A stretch of DNA of 64,000 nucleotides, from NCBI RefSeq assembly GCF_001684335.1, contig NZ_LOIC01000072.1:126737-190736 (forward strand), read 5' to 3'. The notes under the pieces are model-generated. The model did no database searches, was not told the origin of the DNA, and saw only the letters and a program-made list of their open reading frames with translations. Shown here in pieces: positions 18,211 to 27,264 of the stretch (position 1 is the stretch's first letter; the number at the start of each line of letters is the position of its first letter). This DNA comes from Photorhabdus namnaonensis (GTDB lineage Bacteria > Pseudomonadota > Gammaproteobacteria > Enterobacterales > Enterobacteriaceae). A program made the position numbers and the translations under genes.

Positions 18211-18483
18211 CTAAGATCTGTGCAGTAAGTGAGAATTGTTGTCTGTAAAATGTTCAAAGATGATGGAGTCATGCACTGAAACTCGGTCATCAACAAAAAT
18301 CAGCACCTCTAAATCTCGTAGCCTTTTTCAATAGTGACATCATCCAATACTTCGACAGTTGCATTAATTTCACCATGCGCTTAGATATTGAAAAGTTCAG
18401 TGTTATCCAATTTATCAAGTCTCCAATTCATATTTTCAGCAACATAATTAGCTTGATTAAAGATATAATCTATATCACTCTAA
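18211..18483 (-). pseudogene. Decayed gene of unknown function
   Basis: Reading leftward from ~18483, one frame gives SDIDYIFNQANYVAENMNW then RLDKLDNTELFNI, an internal TAA, then AHGEINATVEVLDDVTIEKG. After a one-base shift it continues DLEVLIFVDDRVSVHDSIIF and ends with TAG at 18211. The continuous protein-like composition across a stop and a frameshift shows a broken gene. I do not recognise the family. It lies just beyond leader 2. Confidence 0.5.
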
Positions 18484-18706
18484 TTATGAGATTAAATATA
18501 AATATTACAGGTAAAAAGTAATTATTTATCACCATAATTTCAGTCATCCCCCTCTACTCATGAGTTATTTTATTTTCACTCATCTATCTTATTAGCCAAT
18601 AACCCTATAATGACTCACCTACAGAATATACCACCATTATATCAATAATTAAGAAAATGCCCTGAAAATATCAGAGCATTTTTTAAGTTAAACACATTGT
18701 TTACTA

Positions 18707-19138
18707 TTAGCGCCGTAGTATGGTGTAAGAAAATATCATGTTACGAAGATAATCGTTGTCAACTTTATTATCAATGATTTCACCGGTCTCAAGAATCAAT
18801 CGATGAGTTGGTTCTTTTGAGCAAAGAATCATAAGCCGCATTTTATCTTTTATAAGCCAGCTATCGTTGCTCGCAGGACTAAGCCAGTGAGATTTGAGCA
18901 AAATATTACCCTGAATATCACAAGGCATTTCATTAAACTTTACCGTCCAGTTAGCATCAACTTCCGTTTCTTTATTAATAGGCCCATTCTCACCTTTAAT
19001 ATCAATAGAACCATAAAATAGGAAATCACCATCAACAAGGTGAACTTTACCGTCACTCCACCTTGAATATCCTAATCCAATATTTTTAGGAATATTTACC
19101 AACGTTTGATATTGAACACCTTTAACTGAATACATCAT
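18707..19138 (-). CDS. Hypothetical protein, 143 aa
   Basis: No recognised domain, signal peptide or membrane segment. The protein is soluble-looking, mixed charge, with repeated Asp/Gly-rich turns (GDFLFYGSIDIKGENGP) suggesting a beta-rich fold. It stands alone on the - strand in AT-rich DNA between the cas locus and an orphan tail fibre, a setting typical of accessory cargo such as immunity or effector genes; that role is speculation. The start is preceded by AGGGGATTG, a usable ribosome site. Confidence 0.6.
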   Translation of the reverse strand: MMYSVKGVQYQTLVNIPKNIGLGYSRWSDGKVHLVDGDFLFYGSIDIKGENGPINKETEVDANWTVKFNEMPCDIQGNILLKSHWLSPASNDSWLIKDKMRLMILCSKEPTHRLILETGEIIDNKVDNDYLRNMIFSYTILRR

Positions 19139-20086
19139 ATTTCAATCCCCTTCGGTATAGTTACTGTATGAAAATAGAATTCAATTACTCCTGATTTAAC
19201 TAACAAATGCAATATTATTACTCTATGAATAAATAATTTCATATTCCTTTAAATAATTCATTAAGTGTTTTTCCATTCCATGTTCTTTACAGTCAATTAT
19301 TCAATTCACTTATAACTAAATTTATCCATCAGCCAAAAACTTTATTAAATCATAATATTTTAAAAATATAATTTTAAATTAACCATATTATTTCAAATAA
19401 AAACCATTTAAATAAATTAATTTTTCATGTAAAAATCAAATTAATCCTTTTTCATTAAAAATGAAAACTTATAAAACCCTATTTTCTAAATTCTAAAAAA
19501 CAACATGCATTCCAATTAAAAATTAATTATAAAAAGATTATTTTATATTTATCGCACATAATTATTAATAAAACAAACAGTTATCAATCACTAATTATTC
19601 ATTATTAAGCAACTCAGAAATAACCACTTTTGTATACAATTCACACATCACAATATTAAATATATCAATTAAGAGTCAATTAATTAAGCCGCCAAATATT
19701 ATATTAGGTGGTTCATGAATATATTCCACACCCAATTATATTCAACAAACTCCTTTCACATCACTAATAAGCTTAAACATTTAACCATTCAGAACACATA
19801 TTAAATTAAATTTTACAGGTGAAATTGTTCGTAATATACATTACCAAATAACTGCAACGATAAGTGAAAATAGAAAAAAGATTATATAACCTCCATCCAA
19901 GAATTTGAAATTTAAAATAATAGTGAATTTCACACCCATACCTTGCCATTTCACTCCAATATAATCATAAAAATAAAACCATACATATCTACACACATAA
20001 AAAAATATCATCATGAAATTACGACTATCTGAAAGAAAAAAGAGAAATTATTGAACAATGGGAAAATAAGCTGCTATCGCTGTAAG
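19139..20086. other. AT-rich stretch without a supported gene
   Basis: About 950 bp of very AT-rich sequence with dense stops on both strands. Near the right end (about 20029-20085, + strand) a short frame YLKEKREIIEQWENKLLSL ends in TAA and could be the tail of a lost gene, but I cannot name it. Nothing else is visible. Confidence 0.5.
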
Positions 20087-20087
20087 T

Positions 20088-20111
20088 AATAAGGGCCAAA
20101 TGGCCCTATTA
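20088..20111 (-). terminator. Terminator of the orphan tail-fibre gene
   Basis: AGGGCC-AAAT-GGCCCT stem (20092-20107) flanked by AATA/TATTATT, directly after the tail-fibre stop. On the - strand the stem is followed by TTATTAC. The same AGGGCC-N4-GGCCCT design closes the P2-like tail genes at 57652-57667. Confidence 0.7.
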
Positions 20112-21008
20112 TTATGCTGCCTTTACAATGTAGTTAAATGCGATATTACGAGGGCGATTCTCTGAGGCTACAGGAACAACCCTTGACGCCAGGAATCCAA
20201 AGCCATATGGAGTATCCGTATCAGAAACATTTACTGATTTGAAACTGCCATCTGTGGCTATTCCAAGAACTTGGCTAGCATAAATAGCCCCTCTCGTTGC
20301 CAAATGATAGTTTGGCGCTATCATGCCAGCGAATGAACCCTCAATATTTCTGATGGCATCCCCCTGAGAAGTTAAAATTCTACGGCCACTATCAACACCT
20401 CGTTTATCATCCCAACCTCGAATAAACTCACCTCTTAAATCAGGCAATTTACCGTCAGGATAAGCTTCTGCTAACTTTGGGTACTGCAATTTATCGAAGG
20501 CTGAACCGTTACAAGTGAAATAACCAACAGGTGGATTCGGCAATGGCCAGGGAATAGGAGAACCAACAGGAACTTCATTGGCTGTTTTAATCCGATTATC
20601 TGTATATTCACGTAATGAATTTACTATCTCCTGAGCAAGCTTTTGCGTAACTACCAATGTGTCACTATCGCCAATCACATTTGTAAGCTGAACAGCACCT
20701 TTTTGTGTTAATGAAGCATTGGGGATGTCTGCTGCAATTTTTTGTTCTAATGCTTGATTTAATTGTGCAGTAAGTTTGGCTATGTCCCCATTATCCAAAA
20801 CCTCAGCGCCAGATTGTTCCGAAATAAAATTAGCCACAACAGATGATATTATTGAGGATTGGCGTAATACCTTATTTAACACATGAGTAGAAACAGTCTC
20901 TGTTGGAAACCCCGTCTGTAAACTCTGACTTTCTTCATATTGTTCTTGATTCACTACATTAGCATCATCACTAATAGAAAAGGCTTTAAAATCATTTCTT
21001 TGGTTCAT
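20112..21008 (-). CDS. Orphan phage tail-fibre/collar protein
   Basis: 298 residues. The C-terminal half carries the collar pattern VGSPIPWPLPNPPVGYFTCN, then PDLRGEFIRGWDDKRGVDSG and an end RPRNIAFNYIVKAA, nearly the same as the gpH-like protein encoded at 58303-59919. A DIPNASLTQKGAVQLT repeat in the middle is also shared with it. The N-terminal part resembles neither P2 gpH nor the other fibre and is too short to be a complete fibre. No other phage genes adjoin it. It may be a remnant or a receptor-binding cassette. Confidence 0.8.
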   Translation of the reverse strand: MNQRNDFKAFSISDDANVVNQEQYEESQSLQTGFPTETVSTHVLNKVLRQSSIISSVVANFISEQSGAEVLDNGDIAKLTAQLNQALEQKIAADIPNASLTQKGAVQLTNVIGDSDTLVVTQKLAQEIVNSLREYTDNRIKTANEVPVGSPIPWPLPNPPVGYFTCNGSAFDKLQYPKLAEAYPDGKLPDLRGEFIRGWDDKRGVDSGRRILTSQGDAIRNIEGSFAGMIAPNYHLATRGAIYASQVLGIATDGSFKSVNVSDTDTPYGFGFLASRVVPVASENRPRNIAFNYIVKAA

Positions 21009-21185
21009 ATACCTTCCTTAAATTAAACAATATTATTTCATAATCAATATATTTAAATCATTGTAAAAACAATCCCCTTGCAACTCATGCCAATTAAAGT
21101 CTAGTTTAGAAAAATAATAATGTATTGTTCTTATTCATTATAAGATTAATTAACTTTATGACAGTACCAGCCAACGTTTAAATAC

Positions 21186-22355
21186 TCAGGCGCGTTCGTT
21201 TTCACCTTCTAGCAAGGCGAGTTGCCGTTCGCTACGCACGATACTCCCTACCAGCACCAGTGCACAAACGCTGCTGATTGTCAGTACCACACCAAGACGT
21301 TGCACCAACCCTGCCAGAGCCAAGCCGCCCCCTAGCATCAGGTAATACATAAAACCGAGGATCGCCCCCGCCGTGCCCATGCAATCTTTATAGTGCCGCA
21401 GAGCACGCGCCAGAATATTGGGAATGGCAATACCATACGCCATCACAACCAGCATCATTGGCAAGACAAACCATGCCGTTTCTTCCAGCAAGAACACCAA
21501 GATACCGCCAGAAAGCAGCAAAACACATGCCAGCGTCAGCAACGCAATAAATAACCAGTGCTTGGCGATCAAAAACTTGTTAATGGCTGCTCCAAGTCCC
21601 ACACCTGCCGCCAAAACCAGCCCGGTATAGCCAAACCATTGCGCAGGAAGACCCAGTATTTCAAAACGGAACGGCGCTAATTGGTAATAACTGAACATAC
21701 AGATATTGAATAGAGCGACCAACAGCGTACTGTGCCAGATGTCACCATCTTTAGTCATACGCCCCAGAGTGCCAAAAAAAGAGCTTTTCACAACCTCTTG
21801 CGGGCGCGTTTCTGGTAGTTGCCATGCAGCGTAAGCCAACAACACCGCCGCCAATAAAGCCAACCCGGAGAATACCCCCTGATAACCCCAGTAATAAGTC
21901 AGCAACGCGCCCGTCAACACACCTATCGCTGGGCTAACCGCCATTGCGATCCCCATCACCGAGAACACTCGAGCCAGTTCGTAACCATCAAACCGATCTC
22001 GGATCGCCGTCTGTGTCCCAACCGAACCTACCGCAGCCCCAAAGGCAGCCAACACGCGAGCCGCTAATAGTACGGTAAAGCTGCCGCAAAAAACAGCGAC
22101 GATAGAGGCCACCATATACAACACTAGTCCGGACAGGATCGTCGGGCGGCGGCCAATCACATCACACAAACGCCCCCACACCACCACGCCGAGCGCAAAA
22201 GCAAAAAAGTAACAAGATAAAGTTTGCGCTGCCATTTCAGCACTGACGCGAAACCCCTCAGCAATATGTGTTAGCACCGGACTGTATATCGTTTCCACCA
22301 CCTGAGGAAACATCATCATCGTTGTTGCCAACGTGAGGGTGAGTTTGCGTTGCAT
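21186..22355 (-). CDS. MFS multidrug/metabolite efflux transporter (DHA1 type)
   Basis: 389 residues with ~12 hydrophobic segments. GRLCDVIGRRPTIL is the loop 2-3 motif A of major facilitator proteins, and the general layout fits the Bcr/CflA drug-efflux group. Start taken at ATG 22355 with AAGGA 7-8 nt upstream, rather than a TTG two codons earlier. It is divergent from an AraC-family gene, the usual arrangement for regulator-controlled efflux pumps (NimT/NimR-like). Base composition is visibly richer in GC than the neighbours, suggesting transfer. Confidence 0.85.
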   Translation of the reverse strand: MQRKLTLTLATTMMMFPQVVETIYSPVLTHIAEGFRVSAEMAAQTLSCYFFAFALGVVVWGRLCDVIGRRPTILSGLVLYMVASIVAVFCGSFTVLLAARVLAAFGAAVGSVGTQTAIRDRFDGYELARVFSVMGIAMAVSPAIGVLTGALLTYYWGYQGVFSGLALLAAVLLAYAAWQLPETRPQEVVKSSFFGTLGRMTKDGDIWHSTLLVALFNICMFSYYQLAPFRFEILGLPAQWFGYTGLVLAAGVGLGAAINKFLIAKHWLFIALLTLACVLLLSGGILVFLLEETAWFVLPMMLVVMAYGIAIPNILARALRHYKDCMGTAGAILGFMYYLMLGGGLALAGLVQRLGVVLTISSVCALVLVGSIVRSERQLALLEGENERA

Positions 22356-22464
22356 AGCCAATCCTTATCACCAGAACTTATATAAAGAGGCACCCAAGGT
22401 ATCACATGCACGCCGTAGTCTTTTACAATATAAAAGACAAAAAATTTACAAAATAGGACAGATT

Positions 22465-23238
22465 ATGACGTGGCTTAACGCACAGGATGTTTTTGATCCC
22501 GACGCTCTCGGGAATTATGTTTTGGGTATCGCGGCCGAATTGGCACAGCACGATTCAGGCTCACATTGGCATGATATGGGGCAACTGCTGTTTTGCCAGC
22601 AAGGTAGCATGCGCATTACGTTCAATGAGAGCATCTGCATACTGCCTCCAGCGCGCATTGCTTGGATCCCCCCAAGAGTAATACATCGGTTGCAAGTCAG
22701 CGGCGTGGTGGGTTACCGCTCGGTGTATCTCGACTGCTCCCATTATCCAAACCTGCCCGAGCAGCTTACCGTGATAACGGCGTCTCCTTTGCTGCGAGAA
22801 GTGCTTGAGCGCATTGCCATCGCTGAGTTCGACACAGACTGGCAACACGGCGCCGCCGCCAATATTCTGGCTGTTTGCTTGGACGAGATACAACTGGCAC
22901 CGCGTGAATTAACCCTGCTTCCCCTGCCCAGCGATCGCCGTCTGCGCCATTTGGCCGATATGATTACAGTGCCACCTTTGCACGAGCTAGCGCGTTATAT
23001 CGGCGCCTCGGAAAAAACCATCAGCCGTATCTTCCGACGGGAAACCGGGTTGAGTTATCAACAATGGCGACAACAATGGCGGCTTATTAAAGCCATTGAG
23101 CTACTGGCCAAAGGGTACAGCCAGTCTGACGTAGCCAGCCAGTTGGCCTTTTCCAGCGACAGCGCCTTCGCGACTTTTTTCAAAAATACTGCTGGCAGTC
23201 CGCCACGAACCTATATGGCAACGCGTAGTAAAGATTAA
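22465..23238 (+). CDS. AraC-family transcriptional regulator
   Basis: 257 residues. N-terminal cupin-like sensing domain (HWHDMGQLLFCQQGSMRI) and a C-terminal double helix-turn-helix: LARYIGASEKTISRIFRRET and the FSSDSAFATFFKNTAGSPP signature. Start at ATG 22465 with AGGA 9 nt upstream; the frame is open back into the divergent transporter gene. It probably controls the adjoining MFS pump from the 109-bp intergenic region, as NimR does for NimT. GC-rich like its partner. Confidence 0.87.
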   Translation: MTWLNAQDVFDPDALGNYVLGIAAELAQHDSGSHWHDMGQLLFCQQGSMRITFNESICILPPARIAWIPPRVIHRLQVSGVVGYRSVYLDCSHYPNLPEQLTVITASPLLREVLERIAIAEFDTDWQHGAAANILAVCLDEIQLAPRELTLLPLPSDRRLRHLADMITVPPLHELARYIGASEKTISRIFRRETGLSYQQWRQQWRLIKAIELLAKGYSQSDVASQLAFSSDSAFATFFKNTAGSPPRTYMATRSKD

Positions 23239-23569
23239 CGCTCTGGGTTGGGCGGGTTTGATATCACTTGGCATGAAAGTTAACCTTGATCTATACGTTC
23301 TCAGTGACTGATTAAGGAAACCTATGATGTTTAGCCCACTCACCTTGTATTGCGCAATAGATTGTTTCTTATCTTTATAAGAAAGGTTTTCACGCAGTGA
23401 AAAACAGCCAGTATTGATAAACGCCCTCGGAAAACTCATGGTTATAAAACACCGAATGAGTTATTTAAAGGAACACAAACTTGTTTACTTCGTTCATAAC
23501 AGTGTTGCATTTATTATGTGAATCTAGGGTGGTTAGCTTATTATGTGAATCCAAGTTAGTCATAAACAA
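23239..23569. other. Intergenic, no supported gene
   Basis: Spacer between the GC-rich AraC gene and the integrase remnant. A direct repeat (CTTATTATGTGAATC-like, TTTATTATGTGAATCTA near 23511 and TTATTATGTGAATCCA near 23539) is the only structure noticed; it may mark a former insertion boundary. Confidence 0.4.
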
Positions 23570-23918
23570 CTAAAGCTTTAATAGTACTTGTGAATTGATA
23601 TTTTTATAATCTTTGAAGGAGTAATTAAGACTATCTATCGCATCTACTAGTGGCAATAATGGGTATTTTGGAGAGAGAATTTCAGCATTTGAGATTTCAA
23701 CCGGAACAGAAATACCATTGCTTAACCCAAGTCGTGTTTCTGCAAACTTTAGATCTAAATTCACATCAAGTTGGCGAAGACGTATCAGCGCTTCCGCCCT
23801 GCTGGTTGTTTTAAGAGATTGAACTACTTCAGATTTGCTACAAATCTTGTACTAAATCAGCAGGTATTCTCCGGCGGAAATAATACATTAGCCCACGACG
23901 ATAAAGATGAGTACACAT
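23570..23918 (-). pseudogene. Phage-type tyrosine integrase, N-terminal remnant
   Basis: The frame from 23918 gives MCTHLYRRGLMYYFRRRIP and ADLVQDL then a stop. In another frame it continues KSEVVQSLKTTSRAEALIRL and RQLDVNLDLKFAETRLG to a stop at 23570. This is the SAM-like N-terminal arm of P4/phage integrases, broken by a frameshift and lacking the whole catalytic domain. It lies ~105 bp from the 3' end of tRNA-Ser, the expected place for an integrase, so it marks an old tRNA-targeted insertion. Confidence 0.78.
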
Positions 23919-24023
23919 ATGAATGAATTCTCCAGCACCGTTGGAACGATGTGGTACACCCATGTGTAACAGTGAGGTGTGAATCTTAAGAAAACTATTT
24001 GGAAACATAAGGTTAGAAAGAAG

Positions 24024-24111
24024 TGGCGGAGGAGGAGAGATTCGAACTCTCGGATGGTTTCCCATCGGCGGTTTTCAAGACCGCTGCCTTAAGCCGCTCG
24101 GCCACCCCTCC
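24024..24111 (-). tRNA. serT: tRNA-Ser (anticodon TGA)
   Basis: 88 nt with encoded CCA. Acceptor GGAGGGG pairs with CTCCTCC, the D arm holds GGCCGAGCGG, the anticodon loop is CTTGAAA (TGA), there is a long variable arm of class II type, and the T loop is GTTCGAATC. Position next to tusE/yccX matches E. coli serT. A broken integrase gene lies beyond its 3' end. Confidence 0.97.
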
Positions 24112-24295
24112 GCAATGGCGTGCACTATAAACAGCACCAAGAAAGATGTAAAGCCTCCTTCTGTTCGATTGCCGTAAATTTACTCTTTTTCATGGTCGTT
24201 GGCTTATTTTATCCGCATATGTGCATCCCATCCTTGGGTACGGAAGTGATTTTTGCTAAATTACCTCTACTTTTCTTTGATGGTTATTAATGATT

Positions 24296-24625
24296 ATGTT
24301 GGTATTCGAAGGTCAAGAAATCGAAACCGATGCGCAAGGTTATCTGAAAAATAGTAGTGACTGGCAGGAAGGAATAGCTTTACTCCTCGCCGAACAAGAA
24401 GAAATCACTTTGACTGAACAGCATTGGGAAGTCATTCGTTTTATCCGGGAGTTTTATAAGGAGTTTAATACGTCCCCGGCTATCCGTATGTTAGTAAAAG
24501 CAATCGCACAAAAGTATGGCGAAGAAAAAGGCAACAGCCGCTATCTTTACCGTCTGTTTCCCAAAGGGCCGGCAAAGCAAGCAACTAAAATTGCCGGGCT
24601 GCCGAAACCGGTAAAATGTATCTAA
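24296..24625 (+). CDS. tusE: TusE, sulfur relay protein
   Basis: 109 residues, DsrC/TusE family. It accepts persulfide sulfur from TusBCD and hands it to MnmA for 2-thiouridine in tRNA wobble positions. The C-terminal KPVKCI carries the essential penultimate Cys; [15 protein letters not shown] and [20 protein letters not shown] are family hallmarks. ATG 24296 fits the E. coli start; another ATG lies two codons upstream (24290). Convergent with yccX. Confidence 0.96.
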   Translation: MLVFEGQEIETDAQGYLKNSSDWQEGIALLLAEQEEITLTEQHWEVIRFIREFYKEFNTSPAIRMLVKAIAQKYGEEKGNSRYLYRLFPKGPAKQATKIAGLPKPVKCI

Positions 24626-24638
24626 TCAATAATCCAGC

Positions 24639-24917
24639 TCAGTGGCGGACAATAAAATCTGCAACATCCTCCACTGCGCAGGTGTGAAAGGAAAGGTTAT
24701 CTATTCGCGCTCCCGGTGGACCACCCTGCTCCAGCCAATGGGTTAATTTATTTAGTTGTTCACTGTCACCATAAGCTACGATTTTGACACTACCATCATG
24801 CAAATTACAGACATAACCTGTCAGCTTATTAAATTTCGCCCAACGAAAAGTTTGATAGCGAAACCCAACTCCCTGAACCCGGCCATAAACATAAATTGTT
24901 ATTCCAGATTTAATCAT
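24639..24917 (-). CDS. yccX: Acylphosphatase YccX
   Basis: 92 residues, full-length acylphosphatase. YGRVQGVGFRYQTFRWA holds the phosphate-binding loop and catalytic Arg; GYVCNLHDGSVKIVAYG holds the catalytic Asn. It hydrolyses acyl phosphates in the cytosol. In E. coli rlmI lies between it and hspQ; here only ~220 bp separate yccX and hspQ and rlmI is absent. Confidence 0.95.
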   Translation of the reverse strand: MIKSGITIYVYGRVQGVGFRYQTFRWAKFNKLTGYVCNLHDGSVKIVAYGDSEQLNKLTHWLEQGGPPGARIDNLSFHTCAVEDVADFIVRH

Positions 24918-25138
24918 AATTACCCCCTATCAACCTAATCACCTTGCGGGATCGCTCACATATATAGTTAAGCACACGACTGTTGGTTGTGTTTTATATT
25001 TACTACAGCTAACCTGAAATAGATGAAGTCACACTCGCAATTAAAGCAAAAAAAGACTTCAACCACCGGGTATGCTCTTGTAATTCACCTTACTGCCCTT
25101 ATATCAATCTCAATGTAAGATCTTCTTTGGAGGTGACT

Positions 25139-25459
25139 ATGATTATCGCCAGCAAATTCGGTATCGGCCAACAAGTACGTCATAAGCTTCTTGGTTATTT
25201 AGGAGTCATCGTGGATATTGATGTGGAATACTCTCTGGAGCAACCCCAAGAGGATGACATTGCATCTAATGCTACCTTGCGTTCAGCTCCCTGGTATCAC
25301 GTTGTGATGGAAGATGACAACGGTCAACCTGTACATACTTATTTGGCTGAAGCACAATTAGCCTATGAAATATCTGATGAACATCCAGAACAACCTTCTC
25401 TAGATGAGCTAGCAGAATCTATCCGCAATCAACTACTGGCCCCAAGACTGCGCAATTAA
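25139..25459 (+). CDS. hspQ: HspQ, heat-shock/ClpXP specificity factor
   Basis: 106 residues nearly matching E. coli Hsp[34 protein letters not shown], and the C-terminal APRLRN. It is a hemimethylated-DNA-binding (YccV-like) fold that modulates DnaA and ClpXP turnover. Start at ATG 25139 with TGGAGG 5 nt upstream; a TTG 12 nt earlier overlaps that ribosome site. Directly followed by CRISPR array 3. Confidence 0.96.
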   Translation: MIIASKFGIGQQVRHKLLGYLGVIVDIDVEYSLEQPQEDDIASNATLRSAPWYHVVMEDDNGQPVHTYLAEAQLAYEISDEHPEQPSLDELAESIRNQLLAPRLRN

Positions 25460-25498
25460 TCTCCCATTTATATCTAAACAACCTAAGGCAGTTATCGT

Positions 25499-26306
25499 GT
25501 TTTAAGCTGCCTGTACGGCAGTGCACATAATGTATCACTCATATTTCTACCCTCTTTCTTTCTAAGCTGCCTGTACGGCAGTGCACGCATCGATTCAATC
25601 TTATCAATTACTTGGCCCTTTCTAAGCTGCCTGTACGGCAGTGCACCCAAATGCGTTGATAGAGATAAGGGTCTCGCGTTTCTAAGCTGCCTGTACGGCA
25701 GTGCACTAAATCTGAAATCAGATGGGTTCAGTGTCTTGTTTCTAAGCTGCCTGTACGGCAGTGCACCTGGGAACTGATTTTTTCGGCCAACTCATGCATT
25801 TCTAAGCTGCCTGTACGGCAGTGCACTTTTGAGGTGAGCTAATGCAAATCAGTGAAAATTTCTAAGCTGCCTGTACGGCAGTGCACACGGGTACTGGAAT
25901 AATAATACATGGAACAACTTTCTAAGCTGCCTGTACGGCAGTGCACATAAAATTTATGGTATTTATTCGCCACGTCTGTTTCTAAGCTGCCTGTACGGCA
26001 GTGCACGGGCTGTGGTCAAGAGGTTTTCCTTTCTCAAATTTCTAAGCTGCCTGTACGGCAGTGCACCGCTGCCACAAGCCTCCATCACTATTTTGGAATT
26101 TCTAAGCTGCCTGTACGGCAGTGCACTTCTGTTTTGCTGGTTTTACTGCAGTAGCTAATTTCTAAGCTGCCTGTACGGCAGTGCACTTCACCAAACCATT
26201 CATCTATTACATAATGCATTTCTAAGCTGCCTGTACGGCAGTGCACAACAGGGCCGTGAGGCCCTTATTGTTGTGTGGTTTCTAAGCTGCCTGTACGGCA
26301 GTGCAC
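25499..26306 (-). CRISPR. Type I-F CRISPR array 3 (14 repeats, 13 spacers)
   Basis: 28-bp repeats every 60 bp from 25499 to 26279, all spacers 32 bp. crRNA-sense repeat begins GTGCACTGCCGTA and ends GGCAGCTTAGAAA. The leftmost copy (25499) is degenerate at its 3' end (crRNA sense), so the leader is on the right, at 26307. Several spacers read as open coding stretches (for example HYVIDEWFGE, RDPYLYQRIW, HELAEKISSQ), as expected of phage origin. No cas gene adjoins; it must use the 9.5-18 kb effector genes. Confidence 0.98.
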
Positions 26307-26436
26307 TGTTACATATTAACCTTAAGTTGCTGACTGTTAAAGAATATAATGATAAAAAATGAAAAAACCCTTTTTTTAGGAGATATCTAATTTTTCTTTT
26401 AAATCAATAGGTTATTTTTTAATGATAAAAAAGGGT
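26307..26436 (-). promoter_or_regulatory. CRISPR leader 3 with IHF site
   Basis: Homologous to leaders 1 and 2 (TGTTACATATTAACC start, AAAGAATATAATGATAAAAA block). Arms ACCCTTTTT (26367-26375) and AAAAAGGGT (26428-26436) flank IHF-type site AATCAATAGGTTA (26402-26414), 96 bp from the first repeat. Beyond it, to 26728, nothing is recognised. Confidence 0.75.
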
Positions 26437-26728
26437 CAAAACTGGAGTATAGCAAAAGCGCCATATCTTATAGCAATAAAAGTGTAGATTCTGGCAAAAT
26501 TTAGCCACCACAAGAACAACCAAATGTTCCTTAACATATTGTAATAACTGAAAAAATAAATTCTATAAGATGTCTAGAAAAGTAAACTCAATATCCAACT
26601 TAAACATTATTTGAACACTTGAAACCCGGACACCGCCCCTCATCCAACGCTTTAGTTTGTATTAGATATTGGTGCCAGGCTCCCTTCATCCGCCGATTAG
26701 AAACCAAATAATTACAAGCTGATAAAGA

Positions 26729-27142
26729 TTATTTTTCGAGTCCCAATCTTGGTATTTCAATTTTCGGGCAGCGATCCATAACAACTTCCAGACCAGCTTC
26801 TTCTGCCAACACTTTTGCTTGTTCGTTAATAACACCAAGTTGCAACCAGAACACTTTTGCTTTGATATCTATAGCTTCTTGCGCAATGTCATATGCAGCT
26901 TCAGCATTACGGAATACATCAACTATATCAACAATCTGTGGAATATCGGCCAGTTGTGCATACACTTGTTGCCCAAGCAATGTTTGTCCGGCAAGTTTCG
27001 GGCTGACAGGAATCACCTGATAGCCTTGTTCCAGTAAATAAGCCATAACTTTATAACTTGGACGAGTAGTTTTTTCACTCGCACCTACCAGAGCGATAGT
27101 TTTTGCTCGTTTTAGTATGTCTGCAATTCGCTGGTCACTCAT
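26729..27142 (-). CDS. yccU: CoA-binding protein YccU
   Basis: 137 residues, YccU/CoA_binding family with an N-terminal Rossmann motif (IALVGASEKTTRPSYKVMAY) and the conserved VIPVSPKLAGQ and VMDRCPKIEIPRL segments. Function in the cell is not established. Its position next to mgsA, divergent from it, matches E. coli. Confidence 0.93.
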   Translation of the reverse strand: MSDQRIADILKRAKTIALVGASEKTTRPSYKVMAYLLEQGYQVIPVSPKLAGQTLLGQQVYAQLADIPQIVDIVDVFRNAEAAYDIAQEAIDIKAKVFWLQLGVINEQAKVLAEEAGLEVVMDRCPKIEIPRLGLEK

Positions 27143-27264
27143 TTACTCCTCCCCAAAATTCGGTGTTTTACTTTGTTTATTTATTACAATGTATATGATA
27201 AACATTGTTATCAATTGGACTAACTACGTTCGAAAACACAATAACGATTACTAAAGACATTCTC

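Noticed and set aside
23101-23439. 112-codon frame antisense to the AraC gene end
   Set aside because: Overlaps a well-supported helix-turn-helix domain on the other strand and has no recognisable product.
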